From positions 1 through 64,000 of the forward strand of contig NZ_BAUA01000153.1 of the NCBI RefSeq assembly GCF_000710915.1: a DNA stretch of 64,000 nucleotides, written 5' to 3'. The position numbers were made by a program, and so were the translations under genes. A model generated the notes under the pieces. That model was given only the letters and a program-made list of their open reading frames with translations. It was not told the DNA's origin and made no database searches. Below, piece after piece: positions 52,502 through 61,577 of the stretch. Position 1 is the first letter of the stretch, and the number at the start of each line of letters is the position of its first letter. The DNA is from Nocardia brasiliensis IFM 10847 (GTDB lineage Bacteria > Actinomycetota > Actinomycetes > Mycobacteriales > Mycobacteriaceae).

Positions 52502-54855
52502 CCCGGCATCCGACGCTACGCCGGAAACTGTTGCGCGACATGCGCGCTCAGTGGCCGCAATTCGCCGCGCAGACGATGATCATCGTGCTCGGCGTGGCGC
52601 TGTTCACCGCGTCCTACGGGGCCTACCGGAATCTGAACGCCTCCTATGACGGCACCTTCGAGACGGAACGTTTCGCCGACGTCTGGGTGAGCGGCGGAGA
52701 CACGGCCGCACTCGCGGCCGGGGCGAACGCCGTGCCGGGGGTCGCGGATGCGGTCGTGCGCACGCAGGTCGATCTGCCGCTGCGGGTCGGGGCCGACAAA
52801 CTGCGCGGCCGCGTCATCGGCCTGCCCGCCGACCGGCCGCCCGCGGTGAACGCCCCGACGCTGCTGTCCGGGCACTACCCGGGTGCGAACGAGGTGCTGG
52901 TCGAACACCATCTGGCCGATCACTTCGGGTTGCGCAGCGGCGCAACACTATCCGTGCTCGGGCCCGGGGGGTGGCGCGAGGTGGCCGTCGCGGGCGTAGC
53001 CTCCTCGGCCGAATACCTCTGGCCCGCGCGCAGCCGTCGCGACATGTTCCCGCTGCCCGACAACTTCGGCGTCCTCTTCGCCGCCGAGCCGCTGGCCACC
53101 GCGCTGGCCGCCGGCGCCGCCGATCAGGTGGTGATCCGCTTGGCCGAATCGCCGGGTTCCGACGCGGTCACCCGGATTCGGGAACTGGCCGCCGCGCACG
53201 GCGCGACGGAGGTGCTCACCCGCGCGGAGCAACCGTCGAACTGGTTGCTGCGCATGGACATCGACGCCTTCGGTCAGCTCGCCTATCTGTTTCCGCTGCT
53301 GTTCCTGAGTGTCGCCGGTCTGGTGTCCTACGTGCTGCTGCATCGGCGGGTGCGGGCCGAGCGCCCGGTGATCGGCGTGCTGCTGGCCGGCGGTGTGTCG
53401 CGCACGACGTTGCTGTGGCACTACCTGCAGTACGGGATCGTGGCGGGACTGGCCGGCGCACTCGGCGGAATCCTGGTGGGGCTCGCCGGATCCGGCGCGT
53501 TGAGCCGGATCTACCTCCGGGCGATCGACCTGCCCGCGTCCGCGGCGGTCGTCGAGGTCGCGCCGATCACCCTGATCGGCGCACTGCTGTTCGGTGTCGC
53601 GGCGGGTGCACTCGGCGCGCTCGCCCCGGCCTTGCTCGCCTTCCGCACGCCCCCCGCGGCGGCGATGCGCGGTACCCCGCCGAGGGGTCCGGGCCGGATC
53701 AGTGTGCTGGAGCGGGTGATTCCGGTGTTGCGGCGGCTGCCGGCCCGCTGGCTGCTGGTGCTGCGCGCGATCGGGCGCAGCCCGCGGCGCACCTGGAGCA
53801 CCGTGCTCGGCACCGCGCTGTCGCTGGTGGTCATGCTGACCTCGTGGACGATGCTCGACACCATGACCGAGGCGTTGGACGTGTCCTTCCATCAGGTGCA
53901 AACCGCCGACGCCCGAGTGGATTTCACCGTCGCGGCCGACCAGCGCCGACTGGCCGAACTGACCGGGGACGCGGGTGTGGCCGCCGCCGAACCGATGGTG
54001 CAGTTGCCGATCACCCTCGCCACGGACCGCGCCGCCTACCCGACCGTGTTGATCGCGCTGCCGCGCGACACCACGATGCACGGACTGCGGCCGACGCCGG
54101 GGAGCCCGGCCGTCCGGCCGGACCGCGGCCTGCTGGTCGGCAAGGGGGTCCGGCAGCTGCTGGGCGTCTCGGCCGGCGACCTCGTCGAGGTCGAAGTGCC
54201 CGGCGCGCAAGCGGTTCGCGTGCCGATCGCGGGTGTGCTCGACGAGCCGATCGGCACCTTCGCCTACTGCACGCTAGAGCAGCTCGACGCGCTCGCGGGT
54301 GCGCCGGTGCCGATCAATTCCGCCCTGCTGCGCCTCACCCCGGACGCCGACCCCGACCAGGTCCGGCGCACACTGTCCGAGCGGCCCGGTGTCGCGGCCT
54401 ACGAGGATCTAGACGAGGTGAACCGGTTGATCGACCGGTACGCCGGATTCTTCTTCGTGTTCATCGGCGTGATGCTCGCCCTGGGCGGTTCGATGGCGTT
54501 CGCGATCATCTTCACCACCATGTCGATCAATATCGTCGAGCGACGGCGCGAGGTCGGCGTGCTGCGCGCCGGTGGGATGCCGCACGGCATGCTCGCACGC
54601 CTGATCACCGGTGAGAACCTGCTGCTGACCCTGCTCGGCATCGGACCGGGCCTGGTGCTCGGGGTGCTCGGCGGGCACAGTTTCCTGTCCACCTACGCCA
54701 ACGACCAGTTCCAGCTGGATCTGGTGGTCCGCCCCGGCACGCTCGGCGGCGCGGCGCTGGTCGTCCTGTGCGTCGCGACCGTGTCGCTGCTGCCCGGGCT
54801 GCGGGCCGTGCGCGGCCTCGACCTCGCCGCGGTCCTGCGCGAACGATCCGATTGA
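52498..54855 (+). CDS. FtsX-like ABC transporter permease (cluster)
   Basis: A 785-residue permease: N-terminal TM helix (about 20-40), a large extracytoplasmic MacB-like domain, several TM helices around 260-380, a second extracytoplasmic part and three further TM helices near the C-terminus (including FFFVFIGVMLALGGSMAFAI). It has two FtsX repeats, the usual form in actinobacteria. With the preceding ATPase it forms a mechanotransmission-type exporter or lipid extractor, likely for the cluster product. Confidence 0.9.
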   Translation: MTRHPTLRRKLLRDMRAQWPQFAAQTMIIVLGVALFTASYGAYRNLNASYDGTFETERFADVWVSGGDTAALAAGANAVPGVADAVVRTQVDLPLRVGADKLRGRVIGLPADRPPAVNAPTLLSGHYPGANEVLVEHHLADHFGLRSGATLSVLGPGGWREVAVAGVASSAEYLWPARSRRDMFPLPDNFGVLFAAEPLATALAAGAADQVVIRLAESPGSDAVTRIRELAAAHGATEVLTRAEQPSNWLLRMDIDAFGQLAYLFPLLFLSVAGLVSYVLLHRRVRAERPVIGVLLAGGVSRTTLLWHYLQYGIVAGLAGALGGILVGLAGSGALSRIYLRAIDLPASAAVVEVAPITLIGALLFGVAAGALGALAPALLAFRTPPAAAMRGTPPRGPGRISVLERVIPVLRRLPARWLLVLRAIGRSPRRTWSTVLGTALSLVVMLTSWTMLDTMTEALDVSFHQVQTADARVDFTVAADQRRLAELTGDAGVAAAEPMVQLPITLATDRAAYPTVLIALPRDTTMHGLRPTPGSPAVRPDRGLLVGKGVRQLLGVSAGDLVEVEVPGAQAVRVPIAGVLDEPIGTFAYCTLEQLDALAGAPVPINSALLRLTPDADPDQVRRTLSERPGVAAYEDLDEVNRLIDRYAGFFFVFIGVMLALGGSMAFAIIFTTMSINIVERRREVGVLRAGGMPHGMLARLITGENLLLTLLGIGPGLVLGVLGGHSFLSTYANDQFQLDLVVRPGTLGGAALVVLCVATVSLLPGLRAVRGLDLAAVLRERSD

Positions 54856-54874
54856 GCCGCCAGGAGGTGCGCTG

Positions 54875-55579
54875 ATGAACCACTCCGCCTTCGTCACCGG
54901 CGGTAATCGCGGGATCGGGCTGGCCATCGCGCGTGAACTCGCGCGCGGCGGCAAGCCGGTGGCGGTCTCGATGCGCAAGGGCGCGCCGCCCGACGGATTG
55001 TTCGGCGTCCCTTGCGATGTCACCGACGAACGGCAGGTCGACGCCGCGTTCGCGCTGATCGAACAGGAACTCGGACCTGTCGACGTGCTGGTCGCCAACG
55101 CGGGCATCACCAGAGACGTGCTGCTGGCGGCGATGACCGAGGACGAGTTCGCGTCGGTGGTGGACACCAACCTGGTCGGCGCGTTCCGGGTGATCAACCG
55201 GGCGGCGCGGACCATGATCCGGCAGCGGCGCGGCCGGATCATCCTCGTGTCGTCGGTGACGGCGCTGCTCGGCTCGGCGGGGCAGACCAATTACGCCGCC
55301 TCCAAGGCGGGCCTGATCGGGCTGGCCCGGTCGCTGGTGCGGGAACTGGGCGCGCGCAACATCACGGTCAACGTGGTCGCACCCGGGTTCGTGGACACCG
55401 ATATGACCGCGTCGCTCACCCCGCAGTGGCGCGCCGAGGTCACCAAGAAGATACCGCTCGGCCGGATCGCCGCGGCCGCCGAGATCGCCAGGGTGGTGGC
55501 GTTTCTCGCCGGTGCGGACGCGGGCTACATCACCGGCGCGGTGATTCCGGTGGACGGCGGACTCGGCATGGGCCACTGA
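54875..55579 (+). CDS. MabA/FabG1-like 3-oxoacyl-ACP reductase (cluster)
   Basis: A 234-residue ketoreductase that strikingly resembles mycobacterial MabA (FabG1): TGGNRGIGLAIAREL, GLFGVPCDVTDERQVD, NAGITRD, Y-AAS-K, and a C-terminus YITGAVIPVDGGLGMGH identical in pattern to MabA. MabA reduces long-chain beta-ketoacyl-AcpM in mycolic acid synthesis; this copy is probably a duplicate recruited to the cluster for long chains. GGAGG precedes the ATG. Its 3' end overlaps the convergent regulator by 55 bp. Confidence 0.9.
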   Translation: MNHSAFVTGGNRGIGLAIARELARGGKPVAVSMRKGAPPDGLFGVPCDVTDERQVDAAFALIEQELGPVDVLVANAGITRDVLLAAMTEDEFASVVDTNLVGAFRVINRAARTMIRQRRGRIILVSSVTALLGSAGQTNYAASKAGLIGLARSLVRELGARNITVNVVAPGFVDTDMTASLTPQWRAEVTKKIPLGRIAAAAEIARVVAFLAGADAGYITGAVIPVDGGLGMGH

Positions 55580-56400
55580 CGGCCGCTGCGCAGCGCGGCG
55601 CGGCCGTCGTCGTGCCCGTTGCCCGCGGCGCCCGCCTCGAGCAGCGCGATCAAACCGGTCTCGTAGGCCACCGCGACCGCCTGCCCGCGCGTGCCGACCG
55701 CCAGCTTCTGCAGCACGTGGTGCACGTGGCTGCGCACCGTGGTCGCCGAAACCGAGAGCTGCCGGGCGATTTCGGCATTCGAGCGGCCGTGCGCGAGCAG
55801 CCCGAGCACCTCGGCCTCGCGCCGGGTCAAGCTGCCCGCCACCTGCATATCGGAGTTACGCGCCACCGCGGGCGCGACGACGTGGTCGAGTCCGCCGACG
55901 ATCTGCGGCGGCACCACGAGCCGGTTGCCGACCGCCACCACCCGAATGGCGCACAGCAGCTCGAACGGCGAGCAGCCCGAGGACAGCAGTCCCCGTACCC
56001 CCGCACGCACCAGCTTGACCGCGCGCGCGACGTCTTCCTCCGGCATCACCATGATCACCTTCGCGGCCGCGACGAGCTCGGCCAGGCGGTGTTTTCCTTC
56101 GACGGCGCCGACGAGCAACACGACGTCGGGTGCGTGCGCCCGGACCGCTCCGAGTAAGGCGTGGCCGCCCGAAACATCGTCCACCACATCGATATCCGGC
56201 TCACGGTCGAATTGTGCGCACAGTCCTCTGCGCATCAGGGCGCTGTCCGCACAGACCACGGCACGAATGGTCGCCTGCCGGTGCGCCGCGGCGCCGGAGC
56301 CGCGGCCCTCGTTCACCGCCGGAACGGGGACGAGTGGCGCGAGTGTGCCGCGCGATTGCGGTGTGGTGTGATCCGCTGGATCGGTTCCATTGCGTGACAA
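55525..56400 (-). CDS. NarL/LuxR-type regulator with degenerate receiver (cluster)
   Basis: A 291-residue response-regulator-like protein. The receiver part (about 45-160) starts AVVCADSALMRRGLCAQFD but has Val97 where the phosphoacceptor Asp should be (VVLLVGAV), and the usual Lys is Ser140-141, so phosphorylation is unlikely. The C-terminal HTH (about 188-250: LTRREAEVLGLLAHGRSNAE, VSATTVRSHVHHVL) is intact. It is the only transcription factor in the cluster and probably controls it by ligand or protein binding. The tail of the gene overlaps the MabA-like gene convergently. Confidence 0.85.
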   Translation of the reverse strand: MSRNGTDPADHTTPQSRGTLAPLVPVPAVNEGRGSGAAAHRQATIRAVVCADSALMRRGLCAQFDREPDIDVVDDVSGGHALLGAVRAHAPDVVLLVGAVEGKHRLAELVAAAKVIMVMPEEDVARAVKLVRAGVRGLLSSGCSPFELLCAIRVVAVGNRLVVPPQIVGGLDHVVAPAVARNSDMQVAGSLTRREAEVLGLLAHGRSNAEIARQLSVSATTVRSHVHHVLQKLAVGTRGQAVAVAYETGLIALLEAGAAGNGHDDGRAALRSGRQWPMPSPPSTGITAPVM

Positions 56401-56551
56401 GACATCTCACGCTCCCATCATTCCCAGCGAATGCTCACCAGGGTAGCACGTAAACAGTTCGACCATCGCTTTGTTCCACTGCCGATGGAATGTACAAATC
56501 AACGATTTTATCTGTGCACGTTGTCGTTTCACCGGACGCGATAATCCATTC
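56401..56551. promoter_or_regulatory. promoter region of the LuxR-type regulator
   Basis: A 151-bp, comparatively AT-rich gap between the start of the regulator gene and the end of the didomain aminotransferase gene, both on the minus strand. I see no clear operator; the base composition marks it as the likely promoter. Confidence 0.35.
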
Positions 56552-58738
56552 TCAACCCGGGGACCGAGCTTTTCGATCACCGTATCCTTCCCGCATCCTC
56601 GCGATGCCCGCCGCTATTTCCCGCCCGATCGTGCCGGCCGCCGCGGCCAGCGTGGTGCGATCCACGGTCCACCGCGGCAGTCGTTCCAGAAACTCCCCGA
56701 CCCGCGACATGGCGGCGATCAACTCGTCCGCGTCCGCGCCGGCGGTACTCGGCGCTATCCGCATTTGCAGCGTAATTGCCCCGCACCGCCGCATGATCAA
56801 ACGCGCGATCACCGCCTCGGCGTAGTTCTGGACCGACGGGCGGGGCCGCGCGCCGATCGCCCGCGGGGACAGCACCAGCCTGCCGAGCAGGCCGACCCGG
56901 CGATAGCCCGCGAACAGCGGGGCGCGCGCGGCACGTCGCAGCATCTCCTCCATGGCCGCGGCAACCTGCGCCGCGCGATGCCGGTCCGGTTCGGCCGCCA
57001 CGATCGCCGCACGGGCCAGGCCGGCCGCCAGATCGTTGCGATAGTGCGTGCGCAGCCACTGCGCGGTGTCCGGCGCGGCCTGCGACAACTGCTCGAACAC
57101 CGCCGCCGACAGCAACGTCGCGCCGATGGGGATCAGCGCGTCGCTCAGCGCCTTCGACAGGGCGACCAGATCCGGCCGGAACCCGCGACCGGTACAGGTC
57201 AAGAAATGGTCGATATCGCAGCGCCAGAAACCGCTGAATATCTCGTCGACCCCCACCAGGAAACCGGCGCTCGCGCGGTGCCGCTCGATCTCGTCGAGCA
57301 CGCCGGGCGATATCTCGAGGCAATCGTAACCCTGCACGAGTTCCAGCCAGACCAGCGCGAGATCGTCACGGCGCAGCGCCTGTCGCAGGGCGGCAATGTC
57401 CTCGGGATCCACCTCGAGCACGTCGACCGGATAGGGGCTGAAAGCATTCCGGTCGCGGTCGCGGAAGAACGAACTGGTCCGGCTCAACGCCAGCGAGAGC
57501 GGACCCTTCCCGGAATAGTTGCCGCGCAACGTGAGTACCGCCGTCCGGCCGGGCCGGCAGCACAGCGCGGTGAGCACCGCGTTGTCGACGGCACTCTGCC
57601 CGCTCACCGCGGGCAACAGGAACGGCAGCCCGGTCAGGCGCGCGAGTTCGCTTTCCAGGCGCGAGGTTTCGTCACCGGTGCCCGCCGTACGGATCATCTC
57701 GACCGACTGCACGTTGTGTCCGCGGAACGCGGGACCGGTGCCGGACGCCAGATCCGTATAGGCGCGCGTGCCCCGCCGATAGGTGACGCCCTCGGCCCGG
57801 TCGAAGGTGACGTTGATCGCCGCGAGATCGATCGCCCTGGTCTGCCAGGTGTTGGCGTGCATGCGCAGGCGGGCGCTGCGGGTCGCGTCGCTGTGCCGCA
57901 TGCGCTCGATCGCCGCGCGTTCCCGGCGGCCGATCGGCCGCCAGCCGAGCACGGTGTCGCACAGCATCCGCATGGCGAGCCCATTGCCGCCGAAGGTCGA
58001 CACGTGCGCGATGCTGTCCATGGTGTTGTTCCACAGCGCGAACATGTCTCTGGTGAACGAGACCGTGCCACAGGGCATCTCGTTGCCGACACAGACCTCG
58101 CCCAGAAAGGCGAGGTCGGCACAGGTCGCGGCGGCGCGCCAGCGGGAAAGCGCGTCCTCGGCGCCGAGCAGGCCCCAGGCGACCGGGCGTCCTTTCACAC
58201 GCTCCGCCGCCAGTGTGCCGCGCAGCGCCGCCGCCTCGTCGGCCGAAAGGCCGTCGAGGACCACCACATACGAATCCCACCCGGTGGCGAGCAGGCCCGA
58301 GAACTCCTCGGCGGAGCCCACGATCCGCATGCCGTCGGCGACGAGCGCACGCAGTCCGGGAACCGAATGCCCGAAGGCGTGGTACGCGGTCCCGGTCGGA
58401 TCAAGCACGAGAATGCGGCAGTGCCCCGCGGCGGCGTGGCGATTGTGCCGATTGCGCAGGTATTTCGTCACGGTGCCGAGCGCCTCGACACCGGAATTCA
58501 CGAACACCGAATGCCATGCGACGCCGGTGGTATCGCCGCTGCTGAGCAAGCGATGCAACAGATAGGCCGCGACGACGCCCTCCGGCGGCACATAGGTGCT
58601 CGCCAGCACCATGTTCGGCGAGCGCGCGGCAACCCGTTCGGCCACTATTTCGCGGACCCGATCGGATGCGCCGGGAAATACGCCCGGAATGTGTCGCGGC
58701 GATCCTCGGGAGCCTTCCGGAGCTACGCCAGTGGACAT
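56552..58738 (-). CDS. fused class III aminotransferase didomain protein (cluster)
   Basis: A 728-residue PLP protein. The C-terminal half (about 310-728) is a full class III aminotransferase: SGQSAVDNAVLTALCCR, GVDEIFSGFWR and Lys529 in LVALSKALSD. The N-terminal half (about 15-300) looks like a second, degenerate copy: VNSGVEALGTVTKYLRN, a PLP-loop-like LDPTGTAYHAFGHS, and STFGGNGLAMRML, but with no clear Schiff-base Lys. A two-part layout is known from PigE of prodigiosin synthesis, whose role is aldehyde-releasing amination; the likeness here is architectural only. ATG 58738 has AAGGAG 7 nt upstream. Confidence 0.85.
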   Translation of the reverse strand: MSTGVAPEGSRGSPRHIPGVFPGASDRVREIVAERVAARSPNMVLASTYVPPEGVVAAYLLHRLLSSGDTTGVAWHSVFVNSGVEALGTVTKYLRNRHNRHAAAGHCRILVLDPTGTAYHAFGHSVPGLRALVADGMRIVGSAEEFSGLLATGWDSYVVVLDGLSADEAAALRGTLAAERVKGRPVAWGLLGAEDALSRWRAAATCADLAFLGEVCVGNEMPCGTVSFTRDMFALWNNTMDSIAHVSTFGGNGLAMRMLCDTVLGWRPIGRRERAAIERMRHSDATRSARLRMHANTWQTRAIDLAAINVTFDRAEGVTYRRGTRAYTDLASGTGPAFRGHNVQSVEMIRTAGTGDETSRLESELARLTGLPFLLPAVSGQSAVDNAVLTALCCRPGRTAVLTLRGNYSGKGPLSLALSRTSSFFRDRDRNAFSPYPVDVLEVDPEDIAALRQALRRDDLALVWLELVQGYDCLEISPGVLDEIERHRASAGFLVGVDEIFSGFWRCDIDHFLTCTGRGFRPDLVALSKALSDALIPIGATLLSAAVFEQLSQAAPDTAQWLRTHYRNDLAAGLARAAIVAAEPDRHRAAQVAAAMEEMLRRAARAPLFAGYRRVGLLGRLVLSPRAIGARPRPSVQNYAEAVIARLIMRRCGAITLQMRIAPSTAGADADELIAAMSRVGEFLERLPRWTVDRTTLAAAAGTIGREIAAGIARMREGYGDRKARSPG

Positions 58739-58795
58739 TGCCACGCTCCTTGCTGAACTCATCCGAGATGCGGCGGTACTTCGCTCGATCCGCCC

Positions 58796-58870
58796 GTCCA
58801 CTTATCGTGGACATGATCAATTGGTGTCAGAATAGCCGCGGTGAATCGGGTCATCATCGGACGAATGATG
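58796..58870. promoter_or_regulatory. two inverted repeats upstream of the didomain aminotransferase
   Basis: GTCCAC-TTATC-GTGGAC (58796-58812) and CATCAT-CGGACGA-ATGATG (58852-58870) lie 58-132 bp upstream of the aminotransferase start. They are candidate operators for the right-hand, minus-strand part of the cluster. Confidence 0.4.
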
Positions 58871-58968
58871 AGCCGGATATCAACACTTGTCGGATAGGCC
58901 CGCGATACTGGTACGATCGCGTACCCCGCACTGTGCCAATAGTTTCGGCAGCCGCGCGGAATTCGCGT

Positions 58969-58992
58969 CCGGGGCGCGGAAACGCGGCCCGG
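58969..58992 (-). terminator. terminator hairpin of the molybdoenzyme gene
   Basis: CCGGGGCGCG (58969-58978) and CGCGGCCCGG (58983-58992) pair with one mismatch around GAAA, 8 nt beyond the stop codon of the minus-strand molybdoenzyme gene. There is no T-run. Confidence 0.6.
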
Positions 58993-58999
58993 CGCGAGT

Positions 59000-60784
59000 T
59001 CACCCGACGGTGACGACGCGACTGTGCCAGCCGGTCGAGCCGTCGGGGAACGGCGGTGCGCGATGGTCGGTCTGGGTGATCCCGGCGCGGTCGGTCGCGC
59101 GCACGCGCAAGGTGTGCGTGCCGGGTTCGGCGCGCCAGCGCCAGGTCCACTGCCGCCAGGTGTCGAGGGAGTATTCCGCGGCCAGCGTGGCCGGTTGCCA
59201 CGGCTGATCGTCGACCTGCACCTCGACCGCGTCGATGCCGCGGTGCTGGGCCCAGGCGACACCGGCGACCACGACCTCCCCGGCGGGCACGGTCGCGAAG
59301 GAGGCAGGGACGTCGATCCGGGACGCGGTCTTGATGGGCGCCTGTGCGGCCCAGTCCCGTTCGGTCCAGTACGCCTCGGCGCGGTCGAACCGGGTGAGCT
59401 CGAGGTCGATCACCCATTTGGTGGCAGAGACGTAGCCGTAGAGACCGGGCACGATCAGCCGGGCCGGATAGCCGTGCGCGATGGGCAGCGGCGCGCCGTT
59501 CATGCCCACCGCGAGCAAGGCGTCCCGGCCGTCCAGGACCGCCGAAACCGGTGTGCCCGCGGTGAATCCGTCGACGCTGCGGGACAGCAGCATATCGGCC
59601 TCGGGACGCACGCCCACCTCGGCCAGCAATTCGGCCAAGGGGTATCCGGTCCAGACGGCCGTGCCCGCCAGCTCGCCGCCGACCTCGTTGGAGACACACG
59701 TCAGGGTGATCATGCGCTGCACCGCGTTTCGCCGCCGCAATGCGTCGAAATCCCATTCCCGGGGCCGTTCCACCAACCCGTGCACCCGTAGCCGCCACTC
59801 AGCACTGGTCAGCGCAGGCAGCTGCAAAGCCGTGTCGACCCGATAGAACCGATCGTTGGGCGTCACGAACTCGGTGAGCCCCGAAACTCGCGGCGCCACC
59901 TCGAGACTGGGCGCTGCCACCGCCTGCGCACGCGGCACCACGAACTTCGCCCGATCCGCCACCACATCCCGCAACCGCGCCCCGATCCACTGCCCCGCCA
60001 CCCCGGCCCCGACCGCAACCGCTCCCACCCCCGCCGCAAGCGCGAGAAACCGCCGTCGCGAGGGGCGCTGCGACGGCGCACCCCGCCCAGCACTTCCGCT
60101 TTCGGCTGATGCCACCCCCTGCGGCCGCAGAGCGCCTACCGACCGCGTGCGTGCCCGCCACCACGAAGGGCGTGCGGACCGCGAGCCGTCGCCTGGAACC
60201 TGCACGGCCCCAGCGCTTTGCCGATCGGGCGTGCCCATTGCGCCGTAGGACCGGGCGGTTGCCGGACGGCCATCTGCTCCAGCAGTTTTCGTCGCCGACG
60301 CCGCATTCGAAGCCCGCGCGGCTCGCGTGAGCAGGGGCAGGGCCAAGACCCCTGCCGCGACGCCGATTATGGTCGGCAGGGCGAACAGCGGTGTGGCGGT
60401 GGGGCGTTGCAGGGCTGCGCCGAGGACTACCGCGCCGAGCAGTACCAGCAGCGCGGTGCCGAAGGGGCGTTTGCGCTCCAGTACGCCGAGGAGCGCGGCG
60501 AAGAGCAGCATCACCGCCGCCATCGAGACGAACAGGGCGAGTTTGTCGTTGCTGCCGAAACGGCGAATCGCGGCGTCCTTCAACGCGTGCGGGGTGTGGT
60601 CGACCACCGCCGCGCCCATCGCATAGAAGGGCGAGGCGGCCGGATCGAACACCGCGGCGACGAGATGGCCGACCCCGAGCACGGTCAGCGCCGCGAGCAC
60701 CCCGGCCAGCGCGGCCGCAAGGATGCCGCGCTCGGGCCGCTCGGTGACCGCATTCGGATATGGCGGTGCCACACTCTGTTTCAT
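59000..60784 (-). CDS. membrane-anchored sulfite-oxidase-like molybdoenzyme
   Basis: A 594-residue protein. The N-terminal half has several TM helices (about 20-45, 80-100, 110-130 and 135-155), then a linker and a twin-Arg-like SRRRFLALAAGVGAVAVG before the enzyme domain. The C-terminal part (about 290-594) is sulfite-oxidase-like: TLTCVSNEVGG with the Mo-ligating Cys, AHGYPARLIVPGLYG and WVIDLEL, then an Ig-like dimerisation domain. It likely oxidises or reduces a substrate outside the membrane. ATG 60784 is preferred over 60829. It sits 82 nt downstream of rskA. Confidence 0.85.
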   Translation of the reverse strand: MKQSVAPPYPNAVTERPERGILAAALAGVLAALTVLGVGHLVAAVFDPAASPFYAMGAAVVDHTPHALKDAAIRRFGSNDKLALFVSMAAVMLLFAALLGVLERKRPFGTALLVLLGAVVLGAALQRPTATPLFALPTIIGVAAGVLALPLLTRAARASNAASATKTAGADGRPATARSYGAMGTPDRQSAGAVQVPGDGSRSARPSWWRARTRSVGALRPQGVASAESGSAGRGAPSQRPSRRRFLALAAGVGAVAVGAGVAGQWIGARLRDVVADRAKFVVPRAQAVAAPSLEVAPRVSGLTEFVTPNDRFYRVDTALQLPALTSAEWRLRVHGLVERPREWDFDALRRRNAVQRMITLTCVSNEVGGELAGTAVWTGYPLAELLAEVGVRPEADMLLSRSVDGFTAGTPVSAVLDGRDALLAVGMNGAPLPIAHGYPARLIVPGLYGYVSATKWVIDLELTRFDRAEAYWTERDWAAQAPIKTASRIDVPASFATVPAGEVVVAGVAWAQHRGIDAVEVQVDDQPWQPATLAAEYSLDTWRQWTWRWRAEPGTHTLRVRATDRAGITQTDHRAPPFPDGSTGWHSRVVTVG

Positions 60785-60866
60785 GGTTCGCTCCCTTATC
60801 GAGCGTGGGCGAATGGAATTCCGCGGCACTGCGAGCGCGACGCCGCCGATCCGCTACGAATCCGGA

Positions 60867-61577
60867 TCAGGCGAGTCCGATCTTCGCGATGGCGTCACCG
60901 GTCGGCTTCGGTGAACCGGCGGCCGGTTCGTCGGTGACGGCCAGGACGTCGACGGCGTCGAAGCGCGTCACCACCGCCGGACCGCTGGGCAGCTCGGTCA
61001 TCACACCGACCGAGCGCGTCGCCCCGTCGGTGGCGACCAGCCACATCTGATAGGAACGCCCCGGCGCGGGCGCGGGTACGTCCTCGAAAGACGCTGTGGC
61101 GGCTCCGATTCCGGCTGAAGTGTGCACGACGAGCCGACCACCCCCGGCGACCGGCGCGGACCGGGTCAGCACGTCCGGCTGGGCGAGCACCACTTGCGCG
61201 GTGATCCCGGTGGGCGGGGCCGTGCTGTTGCGGTACACCACCGCACCCGCACCGATCGCGACGACCACGGCGGCGGCCGCCGCCACCCAGCGCAGCCGCC
61301 CGATCCCCTGCTTGGCCGGTGCACCGGCGGAGGTGTCCAGTGCCCGCAGCAACGTCGCCTCCAGCGTCGGCGGCGGCGCCGTGGCATCGAGTACGGTCAA
61401 CGCCGCCAACGTTTCCCGCACCCCGGACACGATCGTGGCGAAGGCGGCGGCGACGGCCGGGTCGGCGTCGCGCAGCCGGTGCTCGATGCTGCGCCGCTCG
61501 AGCTCGGCGACCGCGTCCATGGCGTACGGGTAGGCCAGATCGAGCAGATCCCCGCCGGACCGCTCGGTGTCGTTCAT
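60867..61577 (-). CDS. rskA: anti-sigma-K factor
   Basis: A 236-residue anti-sigma factor of the RskA family. The cytosolic N-terminal domain (about 1-90: LAYPYAMDAVAELERRSIEH) binds SigK, one TM helix spans about 94-114, and the extracytoplasmic RskA domain (VPAPAPGRSYQMWLVAT, MTELPSGPAVVTRFDAVDV) carries the regulatory signal. It overlaps sigK by 4 nt (ATGA), as in mycobacteria. Release of SigK would follow regulated proteolysis. Confidence 0.92.
   Translation of the reverse strand: MNDTERSGGDLLDLAYPYAMDAVAELERRSIEHRLRDADPAVAAAFATIVSGVRETLAALTVLDATAPPPTLEATLLRALDTSAGAPAKQGIGRLRWVAAAAAVVVAIGAGAVVYRNSTAPPTGITAQVVLAQPDVLTRSAPVAGGGRLVVHTSAGIGAATASFEDVPAPAPGRSYQMWLVATDGATRSVGVMTELPSGPAVVTRFDAVDVLAVTDEPAAGSPKPTGDAIAKIGLA

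Noticed and set aside
52971-54614. 547-codon forward frame
   Set aside because: Overlaps the permease gene in another frame; Arg-rich composition.
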